Shown here: positions 14,205-21,228 of the stretch, piece by piece
Position numbering within the stretch: position 1 is the stretch's first letter
Layout: the number at the start of each line of letters is the position of its first letter
From: an uncultured Eubacteriales bacterium
Lineage (GTDB): Bacteria; Bacillota; Clostridia; Christensenellales; Borkfalkiaceae
Length of the DNA: 21,228 nucleotides
Reading direction: 5' to 3'
Assembly (NCBI GenBank): GCA_902767455.1
Contig: CACXHH010000092.1
Location: 1-21,228, forward strand
Translations under genes and position numbers: made by a program
Notes under the pieces: generated by a model
Databases searched by the model: none
Seen by the model: only the letters and a program-made list of their open reading frames with translations
Told to the model about the DNA's origin: nothing

Positions 14205-15281
14205 CGAATTCCTTCCGTCTGCCAGCTTACAAAACTTCTTTATAAGCTCGACTTCCTTCGGATCGTACGGGTGAAGGCTCGGGCGATAAAGGTCGTGGAA
14301 CCACTTGGTGAAATCGAAGTCGGCGGGAAGCGACTTTCCGTACGTATCCCAAACGTAGTTGGGCGGTTCGTAAGTCTGGTACTTGCCCGCGACGAAGCCC
14401 CAATTATAACAGCCTATCTTTTCAAGGAAGAAGAGCGGGAACATTTCTTTTACGTCGTTATGGAAGCACCGCGCGAGCCACTCCGTGCAAAGAATAGGTC
14501 TGCCGAGTTTTTTAAGCTCGGCGATTATCTCTACGTTATACTCGTACGACGCGTAATTGTGGTAAGAAATTATATCGGAATTTTCGAGAGCGAAGCGTTC
14601 GCACTCGGATAACGCGCTTATATCGGCGCTTTTCCAGTTCCAGGCGGCTGTCGTAAGCGGCTGGACAGGGTTTATCTCACGGGCTATTTCAAAGAACTTT
14701 TTCAAGTTCGGAAGCGACATGTTGCCCCTTGAAGAATTGCTCGGCTCGTTGAAGAGATCCCAAACGATAACGCGTTCGTCGTCCTTATACTTCGTTATTA
14801 TCTCGCGCACCCACTCGTAATGTTCGAGCGCAAGCTCGGGCTCGTCCAAAAGGCTGTAACCGGCGCCGACGAAAACGCCGTGCTGTGAAACCACTCGCCC
14901 GCCGTGATAGCCGAGCGCGTAACTCTGCGGTCCGAGTTCGAGCCTTTTAAGCAACTCTTCTTTGGGCGGCATACAGTCGTTTCCGAAGACGACCATGCAA
15001 GAAATCCCGTGTTTACGCGCCGTTTCGAGATATCTGTCGAAGCGTTCCATAAACCCGTCGTGATCCTTTTTCCACACGATGAATTCGGGGATTATCCTTA
15101 TCGAATTGAACCCGAGTTCCGCCGCGAGCGCGAGTTCCTTGTCGGCGGTGGCGAGTTTTTCTTCAAAGCCGAGTTCCTGCCATTGATCGACTCTGTTCGC
15201 GCAATCGGCGCTCATATAATTGCACCCGCGTATCCACGGCTGCGAATTATACCACGCCCGGGCTTTTTCTTTACTCCACAT
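14199..15281 (-). CDS. GH5-like (clan GH-A) glycoside hydrolase, cytoplasmic
   Basis: A 360-residue TIM-barrel glycosidase. Clan GH-A signatures are intact: R62 in FNSIRI, the acid/base E179 in LFNEPSNSS, H241 in SYHNY and the nucleophile E267 in LCTEW, with W393-type late-barrel aromatics represented by NWGFVAGK. There is no signal peptide, so it should act on imported oligosaccharides. Such proteins are often database-labelled as cellulase-family or 1,4-beta-xylanase, but family assignment does not set the substrate. The start ATG has AAGGAA upstream. A 23-bp dyad lies at 15342-15364, but no convincing promoter was found. The gene stands alone between two repeat-filled gaps (14000-14204 and 15371-15830), and its last codons AATTCGGAATAG resemble the end of the YesL-like gene. 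Confidence 0.85.
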   Translation of the reverse strand: MWSKEKARAWYNSQPWIRGCNYMSADCANRVDQWQELGFEEKLATADKELALAAELGFNSIRIIPEFIVWKKDHDGFMERFDRYLETARKHGISCMVVFGNDCMPPKEELLKRLELGPQSYALGYHGGRVVSQHGVFVGAGYSLLDEPELALEHYEWVREIITKYKDDERVIVWDLFNEPSNSSRGNMSLPNLKKFFEIAREINPVQPLTTAAWNWKSADISALSECERFALENSDIISYHNYASYEYNVEIIAELKKLGRPILCTEWLARCFHNDVKEMFPLFFLEKIGCYNWGFVAGKYQTYEPPNYVWDTYGKSLPADFDFTKWFHDLYRPSLHPYDPKEVELIKKFCKLADGRNSE

Positions 15282-15341
15282 AGTTGTTCCTTTTATTATT
15301 TTTGTTTTCTGAATCTTTATTGATATTTCAAGAGTTTTCCG

Positions 15342-15364
15342 TTCCGAAACGAAGAGATTCGGAA
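15342..15364. promoter_or_regulatory. Dyad TTCCGAA-N9-TTCGGAA upstream of GH5
   Basis: Perfect 7-bp inverted repeat (15342-15348, 15358-15364), 61 bp upstream of the GH5 start codon and just outside the hairpin-array repeat. It could be an operator or a small hairpin; there is no further support. Confidence 0.3.
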
Positions 15365-15370
15365 TTATCG

Positions 15371-15601
15371 GTCGAAGCGATTTTTTATTCCCCCTGCAAG
15401 CCTTCGGGCTAAAAACGCCGATAAATTATTATAATATAATCCTTAATTCGACTTTCGCGTTAGCGAAAATATCGCTTGCCGAAAGGCAAATATAACTCGG
15501 CGTAAGCCGAATATAACTTTGACGACAGTCAAAATATAACTGCCTAAGGCTTTGCGGCTCCGACCGACAGTCTAACGATTTTTTTGCGACAGGAAAAAAA
15601 T
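15371..15601 (+). repeat. Hairpin-array repeat, copy B (inverted relative to copy A)
   Basis: Begins GTCGAAGCGATTTT and contains the same AT-rich block and the same four palindromes as copy A in the same order: TTTCGC (15453-15468), TTGCC (15476-15489), TCGGC (15497-15510) and TTTGAC (15518-15533). Loops start at 15459, 15481, 15502 and 15524. It then runs through CCTAAGG into the first ACTTTTTC-type hairpin. Stems are the same as in copy A; loop bases differ at two hairpins (GTTA for GTAA, GACA for GATA). It is in a 630-nt gap without any supported gene. Confidence 0.85.
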
Positions 15602-15830
15602 GTCAATAAATACTTTACGCCGAGAGCCGTAGCGGGAATTTACTTTCCGCGTCAAGCGGCTCCGACCCCTAAGCGCTAACGACTTTTTCGCGACAGCGAA
15701 AAAGTGTTAATAAATTTATATAATAACGCCGAGAGCGACAAGGCGGGATTCATTTTCGCCGTTAAGTCGCTCACGACACCTAAGCAATAACGACTTTTTC
15801 TTGCCTCGCAAGAAAAAGTGTTAATAAAAA
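15556..15830 (+). repeat. Three tandem copies of a 104-111 nt module ending in ACTTTTTC...GAAAAAGT hairpins
   Basis: Each unit has the order GGCT(C)CGAC, TAACGA, hairpin, GT(C/G)(A/T)ATAAA, then CGCCGAGAGC and CGGGA(A/T)TT before the next unit. The TAACGA landmarks are at 15573, 15677 and 15788. The hairpins differ: ATTTTTTT/AAAAAAAT (15578-15601), ACTTTTTCGC/GCGAAAAAGT with loop GACA (15682-15705) and ACTTTTTCTTGC/GCAAGAAAAAGT (15793-15819). The last is identical to the one at 11716-11742. Confidence 0.8.
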
Positions 15831-15881
15831 ATCCGCGGCTTTCCCGTAGTAATTATTATACAACGGAAAAGCCGCTTTTTC
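15829..15881 (-). terminator. Rho-independent terminator of the five-domain lipoprotein gene
   Basis: On the minus strand AAAAGCGGCTTTTCCGT (ending at 15863) pairs across a 15-nt loop with ACGGGAAAGCCGC (15835-15847), one mismatch in 13 bp, and is followed by GGATTTTTTATT. It lies about 35 nt after the TAA of the lipoprotein gene. Confidence 0.75.
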
Positions 15882-15911
15882 AATAGTTATTCGATTTTTA
15901 GTGAAATAATT

Positions 15912-18900
15912 TTATTCGTTGCCTTCGTTCTCGTCTTCCGTTTCGAGCGTCGAAAGATACGCGAGCGCTTCCGTGCAAGCGTTATTCGCGGCGGTGCGAA
16001 GCTTGGTGGCGCCCGAAGAAGAAGTGCTGCCCGCGCCCGTGGTGTTGTTGGGGGCGGCTTCGCCGAATATCATCTGATAAACGGTGATCGCGCGCAGGTA
16101 AGCGTGAGCGTCGCTCTTGGAGATGGAGCCGTAATTGTTATAAGCTCTGCCGTACGGGATATACTTGATACCGAATTCGGCAGCCCAACTTCTCGCGACG
16201 TCGTCAAAATACTTGATACCGACCTGAACGCCGTCCTTTTCGGTGGCGGTGGTCTGCGAAGCGTAATCTTCCTTATTGCCCGTGCTCGTGTAACCGACGG
16301 CTCCGCCTTCCGTGGTGAAGATGGTGGGGTCGGCGGCGCTCGTGAGATAGAACAGATAAATATTATCGGTGTTTTCCCTTATCGTCGGCAAAATAGACGC
16401 AAGAGCCGCGCGTTCGGAAGCTTCAACGTCGGAAGCCGACTTAGTCATACGACGAGATATCTGTATAATGACGGCGTCCCACTCGGTGGTATTTAAAGCT
16501 TCGAGCATGGCGTTACGTAAATCGTCGCCGTCGGTAGCGAAATTGTTGATAACGGTATCGTTGCTCTTTACGTACCGAACGTTGACCGTAAGTTTTTTCT
16601 GCTCGGTGACGATTGCGCCTAAAGCCGTCTCCATCGAGTAATTGCTCATAAGGTCGGAGCCGAGAACCAAAATATTGTAATCGGTCTTTTCGCCAGGTTC
16701 TTCGGGATCGTCGGGTTCCTGCGGCTGCGGTTCGGTGATGACGAAATATTCGCCCGCTTTCTCGGCGTAAGCGCGGAGAGAAAGCGCCTTTTGTTCTTCT
16801 ATGGAGCAGTATTCCTTGCAGTCGGCGGAAAGTTTTTTGCCCGTTACCGCGTTATACACGGCGCAAGCTCTCATATAACCCGTCTCGTTGCCGGCGATCG
16901 TGTTGCCGTCAAGACCGTACTGAACGAACGCGCTTCCGTAATAGATAGCGCCTACGCCGAATTTTTCCGACCACGCCTTTGCAAGATTTGCATAGTATTG
17001 CGTGCATTCGATAGCCGTGCAGGTGTCTTTACCGTCGGAAGAATACGTTCCGCTTTCGTTTACTTTGAACTTGGTCGGGTTGGCGTTGCCGTCAAGGATA
17101 AAGAAGAAGACGTTTTCGCAGTTTCCTTTTATCGTAGGCATAACGACTTCGAGAGCGGCGAGTTCGCTTGCTTCCACGGCGGCGGAGTTGGGCGTGCAAC
17201 GGCGGGTTATCTGCATGACGACCGCGTCGTATTCTTTAGCGGAAAGCGCCGTTTCGAGTTTTTCACGAAGCGTGCCGCCTTCCTTTAAGTCGTTGAAGGT
17301 GAAGGAATCGCTCGTGACTCTCGTAACGTCGACGGCAACGCCGTCGGCGGCGTACTTGACAGCGCCGAGCTGCGTGTACATATCGTGGTTGTTCATGTAC
17401 GAAGAACCGAGAACGAGTACGTTATACGATCCGACTTGTTCGGGTTCGGGATAGGTAGTACCTTTTTCGGCGAGCGCGCGGATAGTAAGAGCGACCTGTT
17501 CCGAAAGCGAACAGTATTCCGTACAATCGGCGGGAACGGTTTTAGCCATTACCGCGTCGTAAATCGCGCAGGCTCTCAAATAGCCTATCTCGTCGCTCGA
17601 AGGAGTAATGCCGCCGGCGGTGTATTCGAGATACAGGCTTCCGTAATAGATAGCGCCGACTCCGAATTCTTCAGACCAAGCCTTGGCAAGGTTGGCAAAA
17701 TACTGCGTGCACTCGGCGGCGGTGCAGTTATCGTTTCCGTCGGTCGAATAGGTGCCTTCTTCGTTTACTTTGAATTTGGTCGGGTTGGCGCTGCCGTCAA
17801 GCGTAAAGAAGAAAACGTTTTCGCAGTTAGCCTTGATAAGCGGCATAATTTCTCTTAACGCCGCAAGTTCTTTGGCTTCGATCGCCGCCACGTTGGGAGT
17901 ACAGCGACGGGTTATCTGCATGACGACCGCGTCGTACTTTTTGGCGGAAAGCGCCGTGTCGAGCTGACCGCGGAGCGAACCGCCTTCGATAAGGTCGTTG
18001 AAGGTGAAGGAGCCGCTCGTAACTCTCGTTACGTCGGAGACCTTTTCGTCGATAGCGTACTGGAGAGAACCGAATATCGAATAAAGGTTATAGTTGTTCA
18101 TAAACGCCGAGCCGAGAACGAGCATATTGTAATCTCTGCCTTCGACGTCGTCGTCCTTTTGGTCGATACAGTATTTTTCGACTATGGCGCGGGCTCTTGA
18201 AGCGATAGACGTGTCGACGCCGTTATAGTAATCGCATTCGGCGGGAACGCCCTTGCCGGTAAACGCGTTGTAGAGCGCGCAAGCCTGCATGTAGCCGAGC
18301 ACTTCGCCGCTTCCCGCAAAGTCGATATACGCGCTGCCGTAGAGCGCTTTTTTAAGCCCGAGATCTTCCGCCCACTGCGTGGCGAGAGTCGCAAAGTACG
18401 CCGTGCTTTCGGCGGCGGAGCAAGACTCTTTCGTGCCCGTAGAGACGTAACTGCCGTCGGCGCCGACGGTAAAGATGGTCGGGTTGGAAGCGCCGTTGAG
18501 CGTGAACAGGCATACGTTTTCGGTGTTCTCTTTAAGGAGCGGAACTATAGCGCGGAGCGCCATAAATTCGGAAGCGCGAACGTTCGTCGACGAAATCGTG
18601 AGCCTGCGCGTTATCTGGAGTACGATCGCGTCCCACTTTATCTCGGAAAGTCTGAACCTTAAACCGTGGTCGGTGTTCTCGTCGAGAAGGTCGTGGAAGG
18701 TAAAGCTCGAACTCTTGACGTATTCGCTGTATACCGCGCGGCCTTCGGCGGCTTGCCACAGTTCGCCGAACACTTCGGCTACCGAGTTGTTCGTCATAAG
18801 GTCGGAACCGACGATGAGAAGTTTATACGCGTCTGCGTCGGGCGCATCCTCGGGAACGAAAGTAAGGTCGGGAGTTCTTCTGTCAAGCACCGTTTCGTCG

Positions 18901-19886
18901 GCTATCTTGCACAGCCTGTCGGCGCTTAAAACGTACTGCGTTTTGTCGCTGTTCTGATTATAGCCGGACAAAGCGCTCTTTTCGTTGAACACGGTTGCGT
19001 AAATGGTCGCCGCGGCAAGGAAAGAGCCTTCGAGCGACGGGTGCGCGTTGTCGGACGCGTAAAGGTTTACGTCGTCGTAATCTTCAAGGAAGTTCTCGAA
19101 AGCAAGCCCCGTTCTCGTTATTCTCGCGCCGCCTATCGCGCTCGAAACGTCGACGTTGAAGTCGTGCAGGTACTTGGCGTGAGCAGATCTTTCGACGCGC
19201 TTGCTGCCGATGGATACCATGTTGTAGCCGTCCTGTACCTTGTAAACGGTCATATTGCCGTGGTTGTAGCCCCAAACGGAGTACAAAAGCGTTTTAGTGC
19301 CGTATTCGGCGGCTTTTTCGCTCAACACCTTCGCGGCGGCGATTTCAGAATCGTGTACGGTGTTTTCGTAAGGCGTAGTCCTTCTCGAAGGTTCGAGAAT
19401 AAGATAGTCCCACTGTATCATTCCGTTGAGATATTTATACGTCTGGTCGCCGATATCGCTCGTCGGATCTGCAAATTTGGTTATGGTTGCCGAGCCTTGC
19501 GTTACCGAACGCACGAAAACGTTCTTGCCCGCGGCTTTTGCCATGTTCTCGAATATGATAGGCATATCGTTGAAGAACATAAGGCTGTTGCCGAGAAACA
19601 GCACGCTTATCTGCCCGTCGCCGTTGATATCGACGTTTTCGGGCGGTTGTTCTTCGGGTATGATCGAAGAGCCGGAAGAGTCGTCCGTCGAAGTCGTAGC
19701 CGAATCAGACGCCGAAGTCACGTCGTCCTGCGAAGCGGAAATATCCTGACCTTCGCCCGACGTTTGAATCGACGCGTCCGAAGCGGGAACGGAAGTATCG
19801 TTCGTTTTCGTCTTGCAGGCGGCAAGTCCGAAAGTGAGCGAGATAACCGTCAATAACGCTAAAAACAAAACAGTAAGTTTTTTCAT
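15912..19886 (-). CDS. Giant lipoprotein with five tandem SGNH/DUF4886-like domains, only the first fully catalytic-looking
   Basis: A 1324-residue surface lipoprotein. The signal peptide ends LAAC with C24; residues 25-85 are a Ser/Thr/Asp-rich linker. Domain 1 (about 92-345) resembles DUF4886/SGNH hydrolases with S101 in LGNSLMFF, G131 in TQGSA, and D279/H282 in SDNAHPS, so an esterase-like activity is plausible. Four further copies begin near residues 354, 586, 821 and 1070, each with a YxxLxVGS/LGS motif, FTFxDL, D-A-(I/V)-(V/I)-x-Q-I-(T/S)-RR and NPT. At the serine position they read D, A, S and D; the DxxH block is lost in copies 2-4, and copy 5 keeps SDAH. Copies 3 and 4 are the most alike. 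The gene has its own promoter and terminator and faces a divergent ArsR-like regulator. The degenerate copies may bind glycans; function is unproven. Confidence 0.85.
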   Translation of the reverse strand: MKKLTVLFLALLTVISLTFGLAACKTKTNDTSVPASDASIQTSGEGQDISASQDDVTSASDSATTSTDDSSGSSIIPEEQPPENVDINGDGQISVLFLGNSLMFFNDMPIIFENMAKAAGKNVFVRSVTQGSATITKFADPTSDIGDQTYKYLNGMIQWDYLILEPSRRTTPYENTVHDSEIAAAKVLSEKAAEYGTKTLLYSVWGYNHGNMTVYKVQDGYNMVSIGSKRVERSAHAKYLHDFNVDVSSAIGGARITRTGLAFENFLEDYDDVNLYASDNAHPSLEGSFLAAATIYATVFNEKSALSGYNQNSDKTQYVLSADRLCKIADETVLDRRTPDLTFVPEDAPDADAYKLLIVGSDLMTNNSVAEVFGELWQAAEGRAVYSEYVKSSSFTFHDLLDENTDHGLRFRLSEIKWDAIVLQITRRLTISSTNVRASEFMALRAIVPLLKENTENVCLFTLNGASNPTIFTVGADGSYVSTGTKESCSAAESTAYFATLATQWAEDLGLKKALYGSAYIDFAGSGEVLGYMQACALYNAFTGKGVPAECDYYNGVDTSIASRARAIVEKYCIDQKDDDVEGRDYNMLVLGSAFMNNYNLYSIFGSLQYAIDEKVSDVTRVTSGSFTFNDLIEGGSLRGQLDTALSAKKYDAVVMQITRRCTPNVAAIEAKELAALREIMPLIKANCENVFFFTLDGSANPTKFKVNEEGTYSTDGNDNCTAAECTQYFANLAKAWSEEFGVGAIYYGSLYLEYTAGGITPSSDEIGYLRACAIYDAVMAKTVPADCTEYCSLSEQVALTIRALAEKGTTYPEPEQVGSYNVLVLGSSYMNNHDMYTQLGAVKYAADGVAVDVTRVTSDSFTFNDLKEGGTLREKLETALSAKEYDAVVMQITRRCTPNSAAVEASELAALEVVMPTIKGNCENVFFFILDGNANPTKFKVNESGTYSSDGKDTCTAIECTQYYANLAKAWSEKFGVGAIYYGSAFVQYGLDGNTIAGNETGYMRACAVYNAVTGKKLSADCKEYCSIEEQKALSLRAYAEKAGEYFVITEPQPQEPDDPEEPGEKTDYNILVLGSDLMSNYSMETALGAIVTEQKKLTVNVRYVKSNDTVINNFATDGDDLRNAMLEALNTTEWDAVIIQISRRMTKSASDVEASERAALASILPTIRENTDNIYLFYLTSAADPTIFTTEGGAVGYTSTGNKEDYASQTTATEKDGVQVGIKYFDDVARSWAAEFGIKYIPYGRAYNNYGSISKSDAHAYLRAITVYQMIFGEAAPNNTTGAGSTSSSGATKLRTAANNACTEALAYLSTLETEDENEGNE

Positions 19887-19909
19887 TTTGCTTTTTCTCC
19901 TTGAATTAT

Positions 19910-19980
19910 TTGCAATTTTATTACGATTTTAATATATCATTTTAACGCGTCGGTGTCAATAAGTCGGCTGAAAATTGCAA
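19910..19980. promoter_or_regulatory. 10-bp inverted repeat TTGCAATTTT/AAAATTGCAA bracketing the promoter
   Basis: Perfect arms at 19910-19919 and 19971-19980, centres 61 bp apart (near six helical turns), with the -35 and -10 between them. The palindromic core TTGCAA recurs at 20043-20048 as the -35 of the divergent regulator gene. Likely operator pair for the neighbouring ArsR-like regulator; inference. Confidence 0.45.
19931..19959 (-). promoter_or_regulatory. Sigma-A promoter of the five-domain lipoprotein gene
   Basis: Minus-strand -35 TTGACA (19954-19959) and -10 TATATT (19931-19936) with a 17-base spacer. Transcription would start near 19924; AAGGAG precedes the ATG at 19886. Confidence 0.85.
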
Positions 19981-20042
19981 GTATATAAAAATAGATAATT
20001 GCCCGTTTACAAGCTATTTTTATAGTTCACTCATTCAAACGG

Positions 20043-20071
20043 TTGCAAAAAAATCAAAAGTGTGCAATAAT
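20043..20071 (+). promoter_or_regulatory. Candidate promoter of the divergent regulator gene
   Basis: TTGCAA (20043-20048), 17-base spacer, AATAAT (20066-20071) on the plus strand, about 60 nt before the chosen ATG. The -35 overlaps one of the three TTGCAA palindromes in this divergent region. Confidence 0.5.
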
Positions 20072-20103
20072 TATATTGAAGGTTTTTATTAACGTTTTTT
20101 TCG

Positions 20104-20128
20104 CCGCAAATTTGCGGTCGGCTATTCC
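20104..20128 (+). repeat. Remnant of the GTCGACTATTCC repeat end, before the regulator start codon
   Basis: A perfect 14-bp palindrome CCGCAAATTTGCGG (20104-20117) runs into GTCGGCTATTCC, matching the right boundary AATTTGCGGTCGACTATTCC of the modules at 12066 and 14204. It ends 8 bases before the ATG at 20136, where a ribosome binding site would be expected. Confidence 0.65.
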
Positions 20129-20135
20129 TATTTAT

Positions 20136-21095
20136 ATGAAGTATTCTCACGACAGACGGTCGGTCACGTTCGACCTTGAAAACGAAGCCGATATCGAAGG
20201 CATCTCCACTTTATGCACGGCGCTTTCAAGCCCCGTGCGGCTTAAAATCTTACGGCAGATAAACACTCCGCCGTACGCTTTTTCCGTGCCCGAACTCGTA
20301 AAAAAACTCGGCATACCCACGACCACGCTCTTATTCCATCTCGAAAAGCTCGAAAAAGCCGACGTTTTGAAGATGACTTATACTTCCGCTTCTTCGGGAA
20401 CGACGCGCAAAGTTTCGAGAAAGCTTCACGACGCGGGCATAAGCTTTTACTACCTTGCCGAAGTTCAAAAGGTTAAGGAAACTTCGGTAACGCAGTCGGT
20501 ATCCGTAGGGGCGTATCACGATTTTACGGGCGACGTTATAAACTTCGCCACCAACGATTTCGTCTACAACAAGATCGGCGACGACGTTTTCCACGAAAAA
20601 CGGCTTGAAGCTCAACTCGTCTTTGCGCCGAGCGGAACTATCTCTTATATGTTCAGCAACAAGATGTGTCGTTTGAGAAAGGTCAAAAAAATCGTCGTTT
20701 CGCTCGAAATATGCTCGGAAGCCCCCTACTATAACAACGACTATCTCTCCGACGTCACCTTCTGGATAAACGGCAACGAGCTTACTACGTATACGATAAA
20801 AGGCGATTACGGCGACCGCCGCGGCAATCTCAACCCCGAATGGTGGTCGGACGAGAGCACGCAGTACGGCGAGCTTTTGTCGATAACCGTAGACGATAAC
20901 GGCGTGAGCCTGAACGGGATAATGAAAAACAAAAGCGTTACGCTTTCAAAGCTCGGGCTCGATAACGGAAACAGAATAGAATTTACTTTCGGAAACAAGA
21001 ACACGGCGCTCAACGTCGGCGGGTTCAACGTTTTCGGCAAGAGCTTCGGCGACCACCCGCAGGACATACTTTTCACGACCGTTTACGAAGAGTGA
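20136..21095 (+). CDS. ArsR-type winged-helix regulator, paralogue of the one at 12809-13741
   Basis: A 319-residue regulator with an ArsR-like winged helix in the first 100 residues (TALSSPVRLKILRQI, then VPELVKKLGIPTTTLLFHLEKLEKADVLKM) and a C-terminal domain sharing SLEICSEAP, DVTFWING, GDYGDRRG, WW, STQYG and FGKSFGDHPQDI with the other regulator. I chose ATG 20136 (MKYSHDRRSVTFDLE) by alignment with the start of that paralogue; an in-frame TTG at 20043 would add 31 residues that match nothing and begin inside the promoter. The ATG lacks a clear Shine-Dalgarno because a repeat remnant occupies that place. It is divergent from the giant lipoprotein gene and probably controls it and itself. 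Ligand unknown; a sugar is likely from context. Confidence 0.87.
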   Translation: MKYSHDRRSVTFDLENEADIEGISTLCTALSSPVRLKILRQINTPPYAFSVPELVKKLGIPTTTLLFHLEKLEKADVLKMTYTSASSGTTRKVSRKLHDAGISFYYLAEVQKVKETSVTQSVSVGAYHDFTGDVINFATNDFVYNKIGDDVFHEKRLEAQLVFAPSGTISYMFSNKMCRLRKVKKIVVSLEICSEAPYYNNDYLSDVTFWINGNELTTYTIKGDYGDRRGNLNPEWWSDESTQYGELLSITVDDNGVSLNGIMKNKSVTLSKLGLDNGNRIEFTFGNKNTALNVGGFNVFGKSFGDHPQDILFTTVYEE

Positions 21096-21124
21096 AAAAA
21101 AGCGCTTTAAAAGCGCCTTTTTTT
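21095..21124 (+). terminator. Rho-independent terminator after the regulator gene
   Basis: GCGCTT (21102-21107) pairs with AAGCGC (21111-21116), flanked by A7 on the left and T7 on the right (one bulged C), directly after the TGA. Confidence 0.9.
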
Positions 21125-21228
21125 ATAATAATGGGTGAATGATACTATTAAGTGCAACAGTTTTAGAAAAAAATAGACAGTTCATATAAATCTATGGTAA
21201 ACTATTTTCAACCACGAAAAAACACCAA
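21125..21228 (+). other. Non-coding edge, possibly the start of an insertion sequence
   Basis: The last 104 bases hold no gene that can be followed. TTAAGTGCAACAG at about 21147 and the AT-rich leader after it resemble the terminal region of IS30-family elements as I remember them, and TAGACA...TAAACT (18-base spacer) could be a weak promoter. There is no transposase sequence in the window to confirm this. Confidence 0.25.

Noticed and set aside
14199..15281. Calling the GH5-like gene a xylanase and the locus a xylan utilisation locus
   Set aside because: Catalytic residues define the clan but nothing in the sequence fixes the substrate.
15282..15341. Promoter for GH5 (TTGAAA at the edge of the leader)
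   Set aside because: No acceptable -10 hexamer at 16-18 bases; not reported as a feature.
11716..15830. Composite transposon
   Set aside because: The inverted repeats resemble IS ends only in layout; no transposase, no target duplication and no coding capacity in either copy.
15282..15911. Small genes in the 630-nt gap
   Set aside because: No frame with a start signal or coding character; the space is accounted for by the GH5 leader, array copy B, three tandem modules and a terminator.
20043..20135. TTG start giving a 350-residue regulator
   Set aside because: The extra residues match nothing in the paralogue, and the TTG coincides with the likely -35 box.

Overview
The window looks like a carbohydrate-utilisation locus from a Gram-positive bacterium, most likely an uncultured, probably gut-associated member of the Clostridia. 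The supporting signs are lipobox-bearing secreted proteins with short Gram-positive signal peptides, sigma-A type promoters, AGGAG-type ribosome binding sites, a CUT1 sugar ABC transporter and balanced base composition. The taxonomic placement is inference. No rRNA, tRNA or phylogenetic marker gene is present.

All confident genes except one lie on the minus strand, so the locus reads from right to left. At the right, an ArsR-type regulator (20136-21095, +) is divergent from a 1324-residue lipoprotein built from five SGNH/DUF4886-like domains (19886-15912). Next come a cytoplasmic GH5-like glycosidase (15281-14199) and an operon of a second, paralogous ArsR-type regulator with a YesL-like membrane protein (13741-12061). 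A lipoprotein esterase carrying LamG-like modules follows (11686-9248). The transporter is a solute-binding lipoprotein and two permeases (9154-5743). A new promoter then drives a CBM9-like lipoprotein, a GH43 lipoprotein and a cytoplasmic GH2 enzyme (5545-379). The start of an MsmK/UgpC-type ATPase is cut by the left edge (348-1).

A coherent reading is that surface lipoproteins (GH43, CBM9-like, SGNH esterases) bind, deacylate and cleave a decorated plant-type or other complex glycan. The ABC transporter imports oligosaccharides, and cytoplasmic GH2 and GH5 enzymes finish them. The two ArsR-like regulators share a large C-terminal domain and are good candidates for the sugar-responsive switches. 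The exact glycan cannot be read from sequence alone.

The least explained part lies in the intergenic spaces between 11.7 and 15.9 kb, with a remnant at 20.1 kb. These spaces are filled with modular, hairpin-rich repeats. Two inverted copies of an array contain four different small palindromes spaced every 21-22 nt, with GNNA loops in one orientation. A family of ACTTTTTC...GAAAAAGT hairpins appears five times, three of them in a tandem of about 104-111 nt. A GTCGACTAT-bounded double-hairpin module supplies the stop codons of two unrelated genes. No transposase is visible for them. At the extreme right edge, after a good terminator, there may be the start of an insertion sequence.
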